From positions 1 to 50,000 of the forward strand of contig ADNK01002378.1 of assembly GCA_000320545.1 (NCBI GenBank): a stretch of DNA of 50,000 nucleotides, read 5' to 3'. The position numbers and the translations under genes are program-made. This DNA comes from Bigelowiella natans CCMP2755 (lineage: Eukaryota > Cercozoa > Chlorarachniophyceae). The notes beneath the pieces were generated by a model that saw only the letters and a program-made list of their open reading frames with translations, had not been told where the DNA came from and made no database searches. Position 1 is the first letter of the stretch. Each line of letters starts with the position of its first letter. Shown here one piece after another: positions 1-12,499 of the stretch.

Positions 1-32
1 ATCCCTCTCCACCAGAGGCCTCATAGTAATCG

Positions 33-124
33 CAATGGAGGGTTATAAGAGAAATCTAAAGTCATGGCTCAGGTAACCTATATGCGACGTACGAAACGCA
101 TTTGCCTTTTTTGCCCCCCCACCC
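33..124 (+). repeat. Left arm of a perfect 92-bp inverted repeat
   Basis: This 92-base segment is the exact reverse complement of 546-637, by base-by-base reading (paired positions sum to 670). It copies, in opposite orientation, 40 bp of the penultimate LETM1 exon plus 52 bp of the following intron. Pairing fails at 32/638 and at 125/545. The copy is not part of the LETM1 reading frame. Confidence 0.95.
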
Positions 125-280
125 CCCCTCTCTCTCTTTCTCACTGACCCCTGCGTCGAAGAGAAGCTCATCGACACACGTATCAACGTTCTGATGAATG
201 GATAAGCAATCAGGTCAGTGACCGAGAGGATGAGTGATAAAAGCAGGCAAAAAAAGGAGGCAACCAGCCTCTCTCCCCTA

Positions 281-2275
281 TCACCCACCAAACCACCGCC
301 ACAGGATACCATACAGCACCTCCCTCCCTCCACCACCCTGTCGCTGCTTGTATTGCAGCAGTACCTTCAAGGCGTCACGAATACACTCTTCCGGATTAGG
401 ATTTCGCTCAAGCAGTGTGAAGGATCGGGATAGAAGCAACAGGGAAGCTGGGATGTCGCTTTCAAGTGACAGACTGCGACACAGTAAGTAGTGTGTGCAA
501 AGAAATATAAGAACGAGCAGGGAGGAGGTGGAATGATAAGAGAGAGGGTGGGGGGGCAAAAAAGGCAAATGCGTTTCGTACGTCGCATATAGGTTACCTG
601 AGCCATGACTTTAGATTTCTCTTATAACCCTCCATTGTCAATCCAATGGTACGCATTCCCTAGGAAAGGAAGGAAAATTACAGAAGCAGAGGCAGAGGAT
701 GGGGGGAAAGAGGCTATCATCATCATCATTATCATCATCATCATCATCATCGCTTTCTTAGATTCATTAAACGGGGGGTGGTGGTGGTGGTGGTGATGAC
801 GATGATGATGATACCCTCTCTCTGCAGGCAGCCATGAGTTCGTCAAGGTTCATGCTATCGACGCCTAGCTGAGCGATTTCGACATCTTCTTTCTTAAGCT
901 CCTTCAACTTCTTAAACCTTATGACGGTGATAACGACAACGATAGTAATGACGGTGACGATGATGTTCAGGGCAAAAACGAATCGAGAAGAAGGCACTGA
1001 ACCAACAACTACTCCAAATCGGTTTAACAGAAAGAAGCTCCTCTCTTCATCTTCTCCTTCCACATCATCGTGTTGACTATATTACAATTTCTTGCGGAGG
1101 TAGGGAGATGGGCCTATCGGTGATACGCCAACCTGGATGATGATGAATAATATCTCATCAATTATCTCAGCTGGAAGCTGTATTCATAGTCTATAGATAC
1201 TCGGCCAAAGGTCTTGCTTGTGTGTGTATGTGTGCATGTATGATAGGCCAACGACATATTATGGAAAAAAACATTTTAAGTTGTATGAGGAGGAGGAGGA
1301 GAGATGGGAAACTTCAGTACGCAATGGTTACTACCATGCGGCAAATCGAAGATAGTTGGATGTGTTCCAGATTATCTAACGCAATCTCGTCATCAAAGAG
1401 ATGGGCCACCTTGATAATTGTGAACGAATGCATATGAATATGTCAATATATCATTATGATATTTATAACATCTTGTGCGTGGTTGTGCATCATGTGATTT
1501 GAATATGCGAAGATATGCGAATGATGTCGATGATGAAGATTCCCAGCCTGTGAGTCACCTTTAGCAGATTTTCGTTGCTGACTCTTTTCCCTTGTCTAAC
1601 GTTATCGAGGAGCTGCACCTGTTGAGGTAATTGATTGCCACATGTATTAGTAAAGCACTGAGATTCAAAAAGCAAAAAACGACAAAGCTCTTGCATCCCC
1701 TCCCCCCCCCTCGTTCCCGACCAGTTCGTTTTCGTTCTTGAGTTCTCTTGTCTTGACAATTCCCTTGATCGTCTCTTGGAGGAAAGCTGCGGTGCGCAAG
1801 CGGACCTTCAGCTCCTTTTTCAGTTGAGCTTCCCTTGCATCTTGCTGTAGTAAATGATGCGACAAAAATGTATCTTACTGACAAAGCAAGCACGTGCACT
1901 GCATATGCATAAGACATGCGTGTATGCGTGAAACACGACGCGCGAATAAACATTATCACAGTTTTGGCGTATTTGTCGCATCATCTGCAACTTCGTCAAC
2001 AGAGGGCCAGCAACCTTGTGGAATTGGGAAGGTAGCATCTCCGGGAAAAGTTTTAGCGCAATGGGCAGCAAGAACTCGAATAGTGGCACGAGCAGGAAAA
2101 CAGCCATAGGGACCTGCATAATAATAGTAACAATAATAATAATAATAAAATAATAATAATAATGATAACAATAATCGCACGATATTATCGAGGTTTTGAT
2201 GCTTCAGAAGAGGAAGAAGAAGAAGAAGGAGAACCGGAGAGCAGTTTGGAATTTATGAACGTGAAAGTGCCATTC

Positions 2276-2313
<38 letters not shown>

Positions 2314-3612
2314 CGAAAGTAGGATACATCAGATGAAAAGAAACGCTTATCGTTCATTCATGATATATACTCCCCGTACACCACATACCAGTCGGAACAT
2401 ATCAGAGATAGCACGTGAAAGTTGTCGCCTTTCCCTCCACGACAGCTTCCCCGTTCGAATGAATGACTTCAGAAGTCCGGCGGCGGTGCTGATATCGGCA
2501 CAGAATAAGCGAAACCCTTGCGAATAGTGTACGATTTCGTGCTTGATGTGTTTGCAGAGGTTGATTGTCGCTCCAGGGATTCGCCATGGCTTTAGAACCA
2601 ACCTGTGAATAAGCAATAGTTACATCGGTGCGGTGTGTCAGGCAAGGGTGATATCAGCCGTCTTCAACAGATATGTGATGGGATGGAGTGTCTCCTATTA
2701 TAAAAGCGGAAAAGGGAACCAGACATTGCAAAGCCGACGAAAATATTCTTCAGCGTTCGTGCGATCTTCACAGCGATGTTTTTGGACTTGTTGAGGACAA
2801 CGATGGGGTCTCCTTTCCGCCCCTTTTCCAGCTACAGAGTTATTCGAAAATAAAAGTAGAAGCAGCAGCATTAAATCAATTTCAGGTCTTTGACACACAA
2901 AGTCACATTTCTCAGCAGCAAGACATGCTGAACAATATCAAACGAGAATGGTGCATGTCCCTTCTTTTTCACCATTCCATACTTGTTCGTTTTCCAGGAG
3001 TTTCCCCATAGTCCAATTCGTGTAGAACCCCTCCTTCCAGTACACAGGTCTAGAGTTTGGAGATTGAGATGCATCAGGCATGCCACCTGCGATGGCACTC
3101 TGCAAATAGAGTTCTGGTGATCTTGTTCTTCTTCTTCTTCTTCCTCTGAGGTCCTCCCACCATCTCCCTAACCGGGGCGGGTTGCTGCTCTTCATCATTG
3201 TAGTCGTGTGTGGTGCCGTAGGAACCAGGGCAGCCCTTGCGGCTGTGGTAAGAGCAGCATTTCGAAGTATTGGACGTGATGGAGTCTTCGGGGCTCCGAG
3301 GAGTGGAATTCGGGAAATTGTCGATGATATCCGTGGCTCTTGCTCTGTTCTCGCGTGTGCATTTGTGTCCATGCGCCGAGTAAGTCGGCCACTGCCTGCT
3401 ATTGAGGAGTAGCTGTATCTCCCTTGGAGGCTTGCGACTCTATTCTGCGTGCTGTGGAGGCTTGCACTTGCCATACCCAGTACGAGCATTATAGTTCGTG
3501 CTCGTCTGCCGAGATGGCCGACCATTTTCATCGTGAAGGATTCTAAAAAGGCCGTCGATATTCTCACAGTCTCCCCGTTTCCTCCCCTATCCGATTTGGC
3601 CCCTCTCTCCAA
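281..3612 (-). CDS. LETM1: LETM1-family mitochondrial inner-membrane protein, 11 exons
   Basis: LETM1 family proteins sit in the mitochondrial inner membrane and act in K+/H+ (or Ca2+/H+) exchange and volume control. Exons on the minus strand: 3612 (or 3531/3525)-2983, 2831-2725, 2602-2389, 2113-2015, 1844-1722, 1618-1559, 1409-1335, 1132-1086, 917-815, 659-598, 473-281. All ten junctions keep phase. Landmarks in order: an Arg-rich N-terminus suited to mitochondrial import; HEIVHYSQGFRL; LSWRERRQLSRA; the single membrane helix VPMAVFLLVPLFEFLLP; the ribosome-binding-like region KKELKVRLRTAAFLQETIKG; SNENLLKVAHLFDDE; LDELMAACRERGMRTIGL; and SDIPASLLLLSRSF. Length is about 540-570 residues, depending on the start. 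The end is uncertain: a TGA lies at 283-281, but a GTACTG donor near 370 could lead to a further exon outside the window. Confidence 0.93.
546..637 (-). repeat. Right arm of the 92-bp inverted repeat, overlapping a LETM1 exon
   Basis: This arm is the functional-looking member of the pair. On the minus strand it holds the end of the LETM1 exon at 659-598, the GTAACC donor and the start of the next intron. The 421-bp spacer between the arms carries the last LETM1 exon. Confidence 0.95.
2277..2309. repeat. (AC)n microsatellite in a LETM1 intron
   Basis: Uninterrupted CA dinucleotide repeat inside the intron between the 2389 donor and the 2113 acceptor of LETM1. ATC/GTG-type trinucleotide tracts also lie in another LETM1 intron at about 717-812. 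Confidence 0.9.
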
Positions 3613-6600
3613 ATAAATTCAGGGTTTCTTCGTGCGCTCAGATAAGATACTGCAACTCTGATGCCTAAAAGTTGGGCCGGGAAAAGGTGTTGAGTACCGT
3701 ATAAAATCATAGGCGTGAATAGGGTATAGGCTAGTATATTAATAATCGATTTGGTTCCCCCCCCCCCCCCCCCCCCCCTCTCTCTCTCTCCCTCTCTCTT
3801 TTTCCCTCGCGAGGTTCAAAGTATCGCGTTGGAAAATTAGCCTCCTTTAAATAGAGATCCATTATAAAATGCTCACGGGGCATAGGCATAAAAGAAGAGC
3901 AATGAAGCCCCACGCATCTAGTGGAGTAGGGGTCTCAGAAGAGGAGTCTTTCGTTAGATAAAAAAATATAGTATTTTCCCACTAGCAAGACTACGAATGC
4001 ATAAACTTGAAAATCTGATCCCCACTCGTTGACAACCCTCACCCTCAACAGCTATCCCTGTGAATTAACATACAAGCCCACGCCCTACCAACCATATAAA
4101 ACACGTTTGGGTCTTGAGCGAGGTGCGTTTTCGTGTCTTTCTACCGGGATATATCTTCTGAGTAGGAAATCCTCGTGCATTTTGATGTACCGACATGAAT
4201 ATCCTAGAAACCCCTCAGATTTTGAAGAATCAGATAATCTCCTACGGTAAAAAGTTACACATATTGGATACGACATCCTTATGGCTTGCCGCTGGCTGAA
4301 TATGCATGTCATTTTATGACAAATACTTTCTCAAAAAATCCCTGCCAATTTTAGGTATAAAGCGATATTGCCTTAATTTTACATCAGAAGTTCGCAAATA
4401 GGGTGTATTTAGCAAAAATAAACGATGATTCGCTTCTGAGCCCATTCAATTCCGGATCTGAATTGAGCTGAATTAAAAATACATGCTATTTACATCAAAT
4501 TTGAACTTTCAGGGAAGTCACATGGAGTAAAACAGTCCTTTTTCAAATCTCAGTTGTCATTTTTGCAATTTGTGATGTCTGAGACAGAAGGGAAACAGCC
4601 TCGAAGTAGGGTTTGGTCTGGTATTTTTTTCGGCTTTGGATCTTACAACAAGGAGAGTGAGAACTTTTTCGAACCTGGGATTTTCCATGTGGATTTTGAC
4701 ATGGAGTTGAAAAACAGATATATACATATACCATCACAAACCTGCGAAAACATCCAAAATATTTTTGCCCCAATGTAGTAATACAGTAATAGCAATATTA
4801 CAGCAGCAAACATCTAAGGAAAGCAGCTCTTTAGAAAGCAAAGTCGACACACGCTACATCAGCCATCAAGCTCATTCCAGATCTGCGAAGCGGTAGCACT
4901 TGCGCGCCTTGAGCAAGCAGAACGAAGCAATTACCCAGCAACAATTGTATCGAGCTTTATCTTCATTTCGATCGATCAGCAATAATAGCTGAATGACCCT
5001 GGACGAAATACTTTTTAATAAAAGAACTGCATAACAAAAATTCTCCCTATGATTACACCGAGAAGGTCTGATTGGGTTTCAATCTCCTGATATGAGAGGA
5101 GTAAATGTCAATTCGCTAAGAAACAAGAGAGGCGTATGGATTAGAACAAAACTTCTCTTTTACTTCCACAAGCGCACAGGCATCGCTGTTGTGCAGGATG
5201 TAAGATTGAAGCTAAATGATTCTGTCCGTCCTCCTTGTTTCTTAGAGCTGTTGTCATTTTGCACTTACTCTGGAAAATAGCAAAAAATATGAGGGAAACA
5301 AGAAAAATACATACACTTTCGCATCGTCTCTATGAAATCCTTCACCCATTTACTTGTTCATCTACACACTTGACTGCAGGTGCAGCGAAGCATTTATTGG
5401 GAAGAAATGTGAACAGTCTCGCAAACTGCTGCGGTCTTCCAAACTACACTTCGTAGATAACTCATGAAATAGTCCAGAAAATCAGAGACAATGCACAAGA
5501 TCGTCGTATCGTGCACAAAGATTATTGACTAGTGATGACAATCCTTACTATCGTCATTATTAACGTCGTCTTGATAACAGCACTGCAGCAGTTTTTCACT
5601 AATGAATCGTCATAGCAGTCAGTCAGCTAAACTATCAGATGAATACCCGAAGTTTTGGTACGAGATTCCTTATTGAATTACATGATGATGCGCCTGGCAT
5701 GGAAAATAATTAGCAGTTATCGTTTACGCTGGCATAATACATGTAAAAATGATAAACTATTTTCATAAATCGCAAGTGGATGCCTTCTTGCATTTGCACA
5801 TGCGACATGTGACAAATGAGAGCATCATCATGAGAAGCCCTCCTGACATGTCATGCTAGCATAGTTCTCAATCATGAGGAACCCATCCTGCGATCTGTGA
5901 TGATTGTGGTGCGCGACAAGTTACATTGGAGGTCCTCACGATGGAATTGAACGGTCTATAGTGGTGCATGATTCGGCCATGTTCCTTTTTCAGTTTTAGG
6001 TCCCTGTCGTCGGGCAATCATGCACCAAAATTTATCTCGCGACGTACTGCAATGAGGAAAGATTGTAGTGGTCGATGTGGCGGGGCCGAAATAGTTTGTC
6101 CAACCGAAAATTCAAAAAAAAATCCAGTTTAATTCCTCTCTGTTGTGTCCATGTAGGTTGAAAACACCAAGCAACATTTGTCTGCAGATTGAGAGATTAG
6201 CCCGGTGCATAATACAACAACGGTACGTGTGCCTTCATCCCCTTCGGGCTTCCGTGCGTGCATGAACTCTTGAACTATTACGTTGAAGCACACAGACTGA
6301 GGTTGTCTTTCAAGGTATCTTCACACAATAGTGGGATTGCTCTTGATTTCGTTTTGGATGTCTAGCGTAGCAGATGTAACTAGGTAAGGTTGCACTCGAA
6401 AACCAACTGACATGCATGCTGAAAATTGCAAATTCACAGATTCTCCAATTGTGAAGAAATATAGAAAGCTAGAAAGACGTGCAGGTCGGTGTACACGAAC
6501 CCCATCTTGGGTGGATCCTCTCCTGGGTTAGTCTGTCGCCGAGACTGTTGCTTGCATTGCGTTGTATTGTCGACAGGTGAGGCTTACGACGTGCGCGGCT

Positions 6601-7074
6601 GCTACATGCATTTCACAATATTTCTGCGCTTCTTGCACGTTTCACTCATTAATTTTGACTTCGTATAATCTACATGCACAGCTAATAGGTAGTCGAGCAG
6701 TGACAGGCACATATAGCATATATATAGCTTATTTGAAGCTCTTTGCATCTGCATGCCTCGTCATTTGATGCAGTAGCGCATCTTAGAATGAGCAATATCA
6801 TCAATCATTATTGCACAGCAGTATGGTCAATACCAGCAATGCAGTCGCCTTGCGTATCTAGAGACCCTTCTTCCGCACACCACACGCCGCACTCCGTACT
6901 AGCAGCTACCACACCTCGTTCGGTATATCGGTCATTGCCGTATCATGTGCATACACATGTAGAATTGAATAAAAATAGCTCAAATATGTACGCAGCAACA
7001 AATATAAACATACTTGATTCTGCTGATTAAATCGAAGGAGTGACGCGATTTTAGTAGTTGATTATGATAAGTTA
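3613..7074. other. Gene-poor region
   Basis: About 3.4 kb with no gene that I can support. It holds a poly-C/CT tract at about 3757-3801, several short open frames without recognisable domains, the endonuclease-like scrap at 5092-5280, and, from about 5.7 to 6.8 kb, sequence rich in CATG/TGCA words. It separates the LETM1 5' end from the EF-hand gene 3' end. Confidence 0.6.
5092..5280 (+). pseudogene. Possible non-LTR retroelement endonuclease fragment
   Basis: A 62-codon open frame begins MRGVNVNSLRNKRG and continues with TGIAVVQDVRLK. This spacing resembles the start of the endonuclease/exonuclease/phosphatase domain of LINE ORF2 (N-x-N-x-L followed about 25 residues later by V-x-Q-D/E). 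No catalytic core, reverse transcriptase or target-site repeat is visible next to it, so at best it is a decayed remnant. The resemblance is by eye and could be chance. Confidence 0.3.
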
Positions 7075-8173
7075 TTACGAACGGTTAGCAGCAGCTTGTC
7101 TAAGTAACTTTATCATTGCGAGAGTAGTCTTTCTTGCGGTCTCTGCATCTTCGAAAGGAACTTTCTTTATTTCTTCGACCTTACTCCAATCCAATAAACC
7201 TATTGCTTTCAACACATTGATGTAACGGTCCATCCTCTCGCAAAACTCCATTTCACCAAGCTCCGAAACCTTGCATTCCTCTAAAAATTCTGGAGAGAAA
7301 GCGCCGAGAACCTCGGTTCGGCTAAGTCGCCCATCACCATCTTGATCGAGAAAGTTAAGGATCTCCTTGGCTCTATGTGCTCGTATTTCTGCTGACTCTA
7401 TTTTTTCAATCAAATCTCTTTGCATCCTCTCCCAACATAATGTAGACTGATCACGAGGTAAGCCGGCTGTTTCCGTTTTCATAGTCTCTATTCCCTCTTC
7501 AAGCATCATCTGGATCACCATTTCTTCAACTTCTTTCTGCTCGAGATAGCCACTATCATCCTTATCCGTATGATCGAAAGCTGCATTGAATAGCTGTTTG
7601 CTTAGGGATTTGAACTGGCCTGCATAGTTGTTCCCGAAGAGGCCCCAAGCAAGCAGGTTATTGTTGTCCCCCTTATCACCTAAATGGTGTGTATACAAAA
7701 CTTTGGTTATCTCTGGATCAAGTTAGAACCTTGTTAGACGGCGAATACATATAATGATTAACATGTAATACATAACGAATACCGCAAAAGATCTGTGTAA
7801 CGACAACGAAAGAGATCGCTACGACTGCCAAACAGAGAGTAGGTGTTAATCTTCTTGTCCTGCCCCTTCTCATTGACTTCCAGCCACTGACGCACACAAA
7901 TAGCAGACAAAAACACGCATAATTACCTCAGATCTGTCGAAGAAGTCGTAATTTGACGTAACAATATTCGTCTGACACGCATCTCCATTTTCATCGACAC
8001 TCACGCGTTCGCATTACATTATACACATGGATCGGAATATCGACCGTTTGGACAATCAAAGATGGAGTACTATAACTCAGATGTTTCTAATAATCACTTA
8101 GTGATCCCTGCCAGTTCTGGATGCACTCTGCATGGATCAGGTAGGGTACTTACGGGGAGGGCGTTGACGCCAT
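7075..8173 (-). CDS. Two-EF-hand calcium-binding protein, 4 exons
   Basis: Proposed exons: 8173-8154 (MASTPSP, followed by a strong GTAAGT donor), 7999-7927, 7886-7826, 7679-7075; phases agree throughout, giving about 252 residues. Two canonical 12-residue EF loops are visible: residues about 90-101 (DKDDSGYLEQKE) and 163-174 (DQDGDGRLSRTE). Both have acidic residues at positions 1, 3 and 12, so both should bind Ca2+. They are separated by an unusually long linker of about 60 residues that is mostly helical and charged. No membrane segment or targeting signal is clear. The acceptor at 8000 has a poor pyrimidine tract, so the second exon is the least certain part; the large last exon is secure. 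The exact role is unknown; a calcium sensor is inferred. It is transcribed divergently from the NOL8-like gene. Confidence 0.8.
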
Positions 8174-8428
8174 TCTTCTGGATTCCGATTTCTACTCTGG
8201 GTACCGATCGAGCAGACGGAGATTTATCGGAGTTATTAAGGAGGAAAATGCTGCAAACAATTTCTGATTTCAATGGATAAAAAGAAGTGCGACAATTACC
8301 AGTGACTGATTTCGTTAAAAATTGACGGGATTCCTCTTTCTTGTCGGAACAAGAGCTGCCTGAAGGACAGCAACGCCACCCAGAACGTAAAGCACCTGCC
8401 GGCTCGACTAGCACTCGCCCCAAAGTTG
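8174..8428. promoter_or_regulatory. Shared intergenic region between two divergent genes
   Basis: Only about 255 bp separates the proposed ATG of the EF-hand gene (8173, minus) from the ATG of the NOL8-like gene (8429, plus). Both promoters and 5' leaders must lie here or overlap the neighbouring first exon. I see no clear TATA box. Confidence 0.5.
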
Positions 8429-8574
8429 ATGTCTACTGTTCGACTCCACCTCGGAGGTCTTGGTCCTAACGTCAAAGAAGAGGAGATCGTCCGGAAATTC
8501 AAAGCTTTTGGCACGGTAGTCGTCGGTGATCGATGTTCAATGTAGAGGTGTATGTGACGATTTCAATAAGTTCT

Positions 8575-8619
<45 letters not shown>

Positions 8620-9836
8620 TCTCTCTCACTCGCTTTCCTTTTTAGGTTTCAAAGGTTGAAATCGTTCGCGAGAAGGATAAAGAATCAAATGATCAGCGAT
8701 CCTCCCAAAATCGACGTGAGAAATAAATGGTTTCCGATGGATGCTGTTAGATGTGTTCATTGTTGCACTGACAGTCGATGATCCTTTCCGTAACCTTTTC
8801 TTGTTGAAAATTCCATCTAGCTTGCAGAGGATTTGCATACTTAACATTGGAGGCTACCGATTTAGATGGATGCTTATCAACATTTAAAAAAACCAGGTAT
8901 TGCGCAAGCATGTTGCATATGGATGCATGAAGCTTTTCTTACCTGAATTCAGAGTCTGAAACAACCAATTTTGGAAGCACCTTCGTGCATGTGACAAAGC
9001 CTTTTTGCTTTTGAAGATGGCGAGGACGATTATTTACGGTGCAAATCGCAAAGCGCCACTATATGGACTGGCTGAGAGCAGAGTGGAAAGAGCAACGTGA
9101 GACGGAGGAGAAGAAAGCTAAAATGCGACTGCTCAAAGAGGAAAACAAATGGCTGGATACTTGGCTTTGCATGGAGAAACCCGTAGGAGATATGAAGAAG
9201 CTGAGAATACCTACGAAACGGCCCCAGTATAAAAAACACGTCATACTCTCCAGGAAGAAGAGGAGAATAAAGAGCCCGGATGACGATGACAGTGACAGCT
9301 CCGGAAATGCGCCATTGACCACGAAAGTTTCCCCACGACCACACGGGATGCTTGCTAATATCGATGATGATGACGAAGATATCTTTGCAATGGCGACACG
9401 TGTGCGGAAGGGCACGCTAAAATTGCCTGAAGTTCCTACTGTCTCCGAAGATCATGCATCATCCTCATCTTCTTCTATATCTGCCGAGGAAGAAGAAGAA
9501 GAAGAAGAAGAAGAAGAAGAAGAAGAAGAAGAAGAATCTGATGATGGCAGGGAGCGCGAAGAGAAGACCAATCAGATAGAGACGGCCATCACCCGTAATC
9601 ATATAACATCGTAATTTTTATTTGCTATTCTTTCATTTTCATTCTCCTTTGGTATACTCACCTTGTTTACCCTTCACGTCGTCTCTCACACATCTAGGTA
9701 AGCAAAGGTCCAACGAGAAGCGACTGGAGGCAATGGAGCGGAAACGCAGGGCGGCCGCATCACTCCGGGAGAAGATCCAAGCCGCAACAAACTCGCGCAT
9801 TCGCTTTGACGATAACGATGGGGATAACAAAGATAG

Positions 9837-9867
<31 letters not shown>

Positions 9868-10967
9868 GAAGAAGATGACGATGCTGGAGATGACGATGAC
9901 GATAGCTACGATTTTTGGGATAGCTCATTACCAAGAAATCGTCAAAATGGTGTCTCCCAGAAACAGCTGTCAGGCGCGGAAGACGAAGGGAGGGCGAACA
10001 ACAAGAAGAGGAAGATGGATTTTCTCGGAGAAGATAGCGATGATGATAGTGACGACGGCGGTGGGGACATCTCCGACTCGGAGAGGTTCAAATCGAAGCC
10101 CGTTTTTGACCAAAAGAAGGCTGGGCATCGCCTCCTCCAGCTGCAACGCTCGTACAAAGGCGACAAGCGATTCCAACTCGACGAACGCTTTCTAGAGTCA
10201 GATGATGATGGTGAAGATCAAGACAACAACAATGATAATGTTGATGCTGACGTTGCTCCTGGCGCAAAAGTGGAAGGAGGAGAGGAGGAAGACCTGGCCA
10301 GAAAGATTCACGATGAAAATGCCAAAGCACTCGACATACTAGACGCTCTTGTTGGTCCGCCTCGGCGTAACAGAACCTTCATGCAGCACCAACAACAGAA
10401 GGAGAATGATAGCAAAGCCAACTCCGCTACTGCTGCTACTTCATCATCATCATCTTCTGCAAAAGGCACAAATTATTGGCGACCCGTTCAGCGATTCGAT
10501 CCAGCACAGTACATGGAGCAGCAACAACTACAGGAGAAGGAAAATAAGGAGAAAAAGAAGATGGAACAGTCGTCATCATCATCATCATCGACATTATCAT
10601 CTAGGAAGAAAAAGCAACGTCACAGTAAAGAGCAGAACAGGGGAAATGGCGACGATGCCGAAGTCAATCATGAAAGTGGAGACGGCAAGAAGCAGCCTGG
10701 GAAGGGAAAGACAGGTGCAACGCCCCCCCCTGCGGCCCCTGGGAGCATCACTGCAGGCAGCACCTGGTGGGACAAATCGACCTGGGATGACACAATGAAG
10801 ACCTCTGAGCCATTCCAGCTGTCAAAAGTCGCTAAGGAGGAAGTATCCGAGCAGTTCAGATTTTTCCCTGAAGAACGTAGTGACGACGATGGTGAGGATC
10901 ATGCGAAGGACCATGCGGCAACGGGGAATGGGGGAGCCTGGGGAGCGTCCTCCACCGTGTTCGGCGC

Positions 10968-11003
<36 letters not shown>

Positions 11004-11559
11004 CCAAGAGGATGCTTTCAGCTTTTCCTTCAACGTCAAAGATAAGGGAGAAGTTAACGGAGAAGAACGGGAAAGGAAGCTCCCATCGAGACATCTTCCC
11101 ATCGGAGATAAAGCTACAAAGAAGCCCTTGGATCACTATGGGGATGATGACGGAAATAGGGGAAAGCGAATGGGGGCCATCGTTGGAAAATCTCGCGGCA
11201 GCGGACAGCCACCGCAATCACACTCCAACTCGACAAACAGAAAGAGGAAGAAGATGGCGTTCATGCGTACTTCCTCACTCGACGAGGTTGGTGCGGGAAA
11301 AAGTGTGAGAGCGAGAGTGAGCGTGAGCGTATGAGTGAGTGTGTTGGATGAAAATTAAAAGTAACATGTATTTGAACCAAATAGATGAACGAAGCTTGGA
11401 TTAAGCATCGAGGGCAAGCGTCTATGGATTTCAAGAGGAAGTTCAGGTAGGATCGAATCTTGCAAGTAGCCCTTTGTCCGTCTATTTCATATGCACTTCC
11501 ATTTTATTAGGGATGCAAGAAGGCGACGATCCTCGTTTAAGAAGGGAAAGAGAAAGTAA
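8429..11559 (+). CDS. NOL8: NOL8/Nop8-like RRM nucleolar protein
   Basis: Nop8/NOL8 proteins are nucleolar factors in large-subunit rRNA processing. Exons: 8429-8515, 8646-8715, 8828-8896, 9017-9594, 9698-11286, 11385-11446, 11511-11559; about 830 residues. An N-terminal RRM is seen: RNP2-like VRLHLGGLGPNV, then FGTVSKVEIVRE, then RNP1-like GFAYLTLEA, followed by KKTRWRGRLFTVQIAKRHY, the conserved linker that follows the NOL8 RRM. The middle is low-complexity and acidic, with poly-Glu, poly-Asp, poly-Ser and poly-Gln runs. The C-terminus MNEAWIKHRGQASMDFKRKF plus a basic tail matches the family's end motif. One junction is unresolved: 8715 leaves phase 1, while the 8828 exon needs phase 2. 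A small extra exon near 8776-8803 would fix it. Confidence 0.8.
8576..8628. repeat. (CT)n microsatellite in NOL8-like intron 1
   Basis: CT-rich tract ending about 17 bp before the 3' splice site at 8645, so it may serve as the polypyrimidine tract of this intron. Confidence 0.85.
9486..9535 (+). repeat. (GAA)n coding repeat, poly-Glu
   Basis: Uninterrupted GAA codons encode a run of Glu in the NOL8-like protein. A GAT tract encoding poly-Asp lies at about 9837-9864, and a CAG tract encoding poly-Gln at about 10975-11001, in the same gene. Confidence 0.9.
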
Positions 11560-12499
11560 GCTACGCAAGGGCAAAGTTCAGATTGTGAAGCATTTACTCA
11601 TCGCACAGCTATAGCTAATGTGTAGTTTCTCTATCGAATGAAAACTTCACGATGATCCTGCTGAATAATCTGACACGCATTTTATCTACGTTGACGTACC
11701 ATTGCAAAAAAGAACAAGCAAGCTTCGCACTAAGCAAAATGACATAAGAAATGAGGCTATGATAATTGGAAGTACGCCTATGCACGCATCCATCAAGCTT
11801 TATTATATGCGCGGCTTACACCGGCGCTGTGTATGTATACACGAACATGATGTTCATTACTGCCATCGCGAATACACAATCGCACGTATATACGTATGTA
11901 CAAACTATACTACAGGCCAAGTGTGCATAGCCACGTGCGTGTGTGTGCAGCTATGGCTATCGTGAGCTTACAGCGTTGTAATGGCCTGCCTGCGCAAATA
12001 AATAAGTCACGGTTCCAAGCTATTTAGAAATGCATACCGCATACAGGTGCCTGTTGCGGTCTATACGTACTACATTGCCACCATGCACAGCTATCTAGCT
12101 ATATGATGGACGTACAATAATGCATGTTACACATGATCGTGATATAGGCATCGAACGTTACTTTTTGATTAGCATTAGTCGATTTTAAATTTTAGAATAA
12201 ATTATGTCAGGAATCGGAGCACACCCAGCAGCCGCATTTTACAATTTATACGAGTCAACTTTGTAGTCGACCACCTATCTTGTGCGGCGCTATAATGAAG
12301 ATTAACGAAGTTGGTAGCTCAAAACGTCTTGACTATATACCTTGACTATATGGAGGCGAGGAGGAACTCTTCTATCATTGGAAATGGACTGTACGTGTTT
12401 GACGAATAATTAATAGCGGTTCTAAAATCAATGCTCTCCAATCCATTTTATCGCCAGATTCTTATTTCTATTAAAAGTTTTTCTTCATGTGCGTTATCA
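11560..12499. other. Intergenic, no gene seen
   Basis: This holds the 3' flanks of two convergent genes (NOL8-like + and ERK7-like -). From about 11.8 to 12.15 kb it is rich in GCATGC/TAGCTA-type self-complementary words. The only open frames are short and unconvincing. Confidence 0.6.

Noticed and set aside
622-846. His- and Met-rich frames over trinucleotide repeats
   Set aside because: They are translations of ATC/GTG microsatellites in a LETM1 intron.
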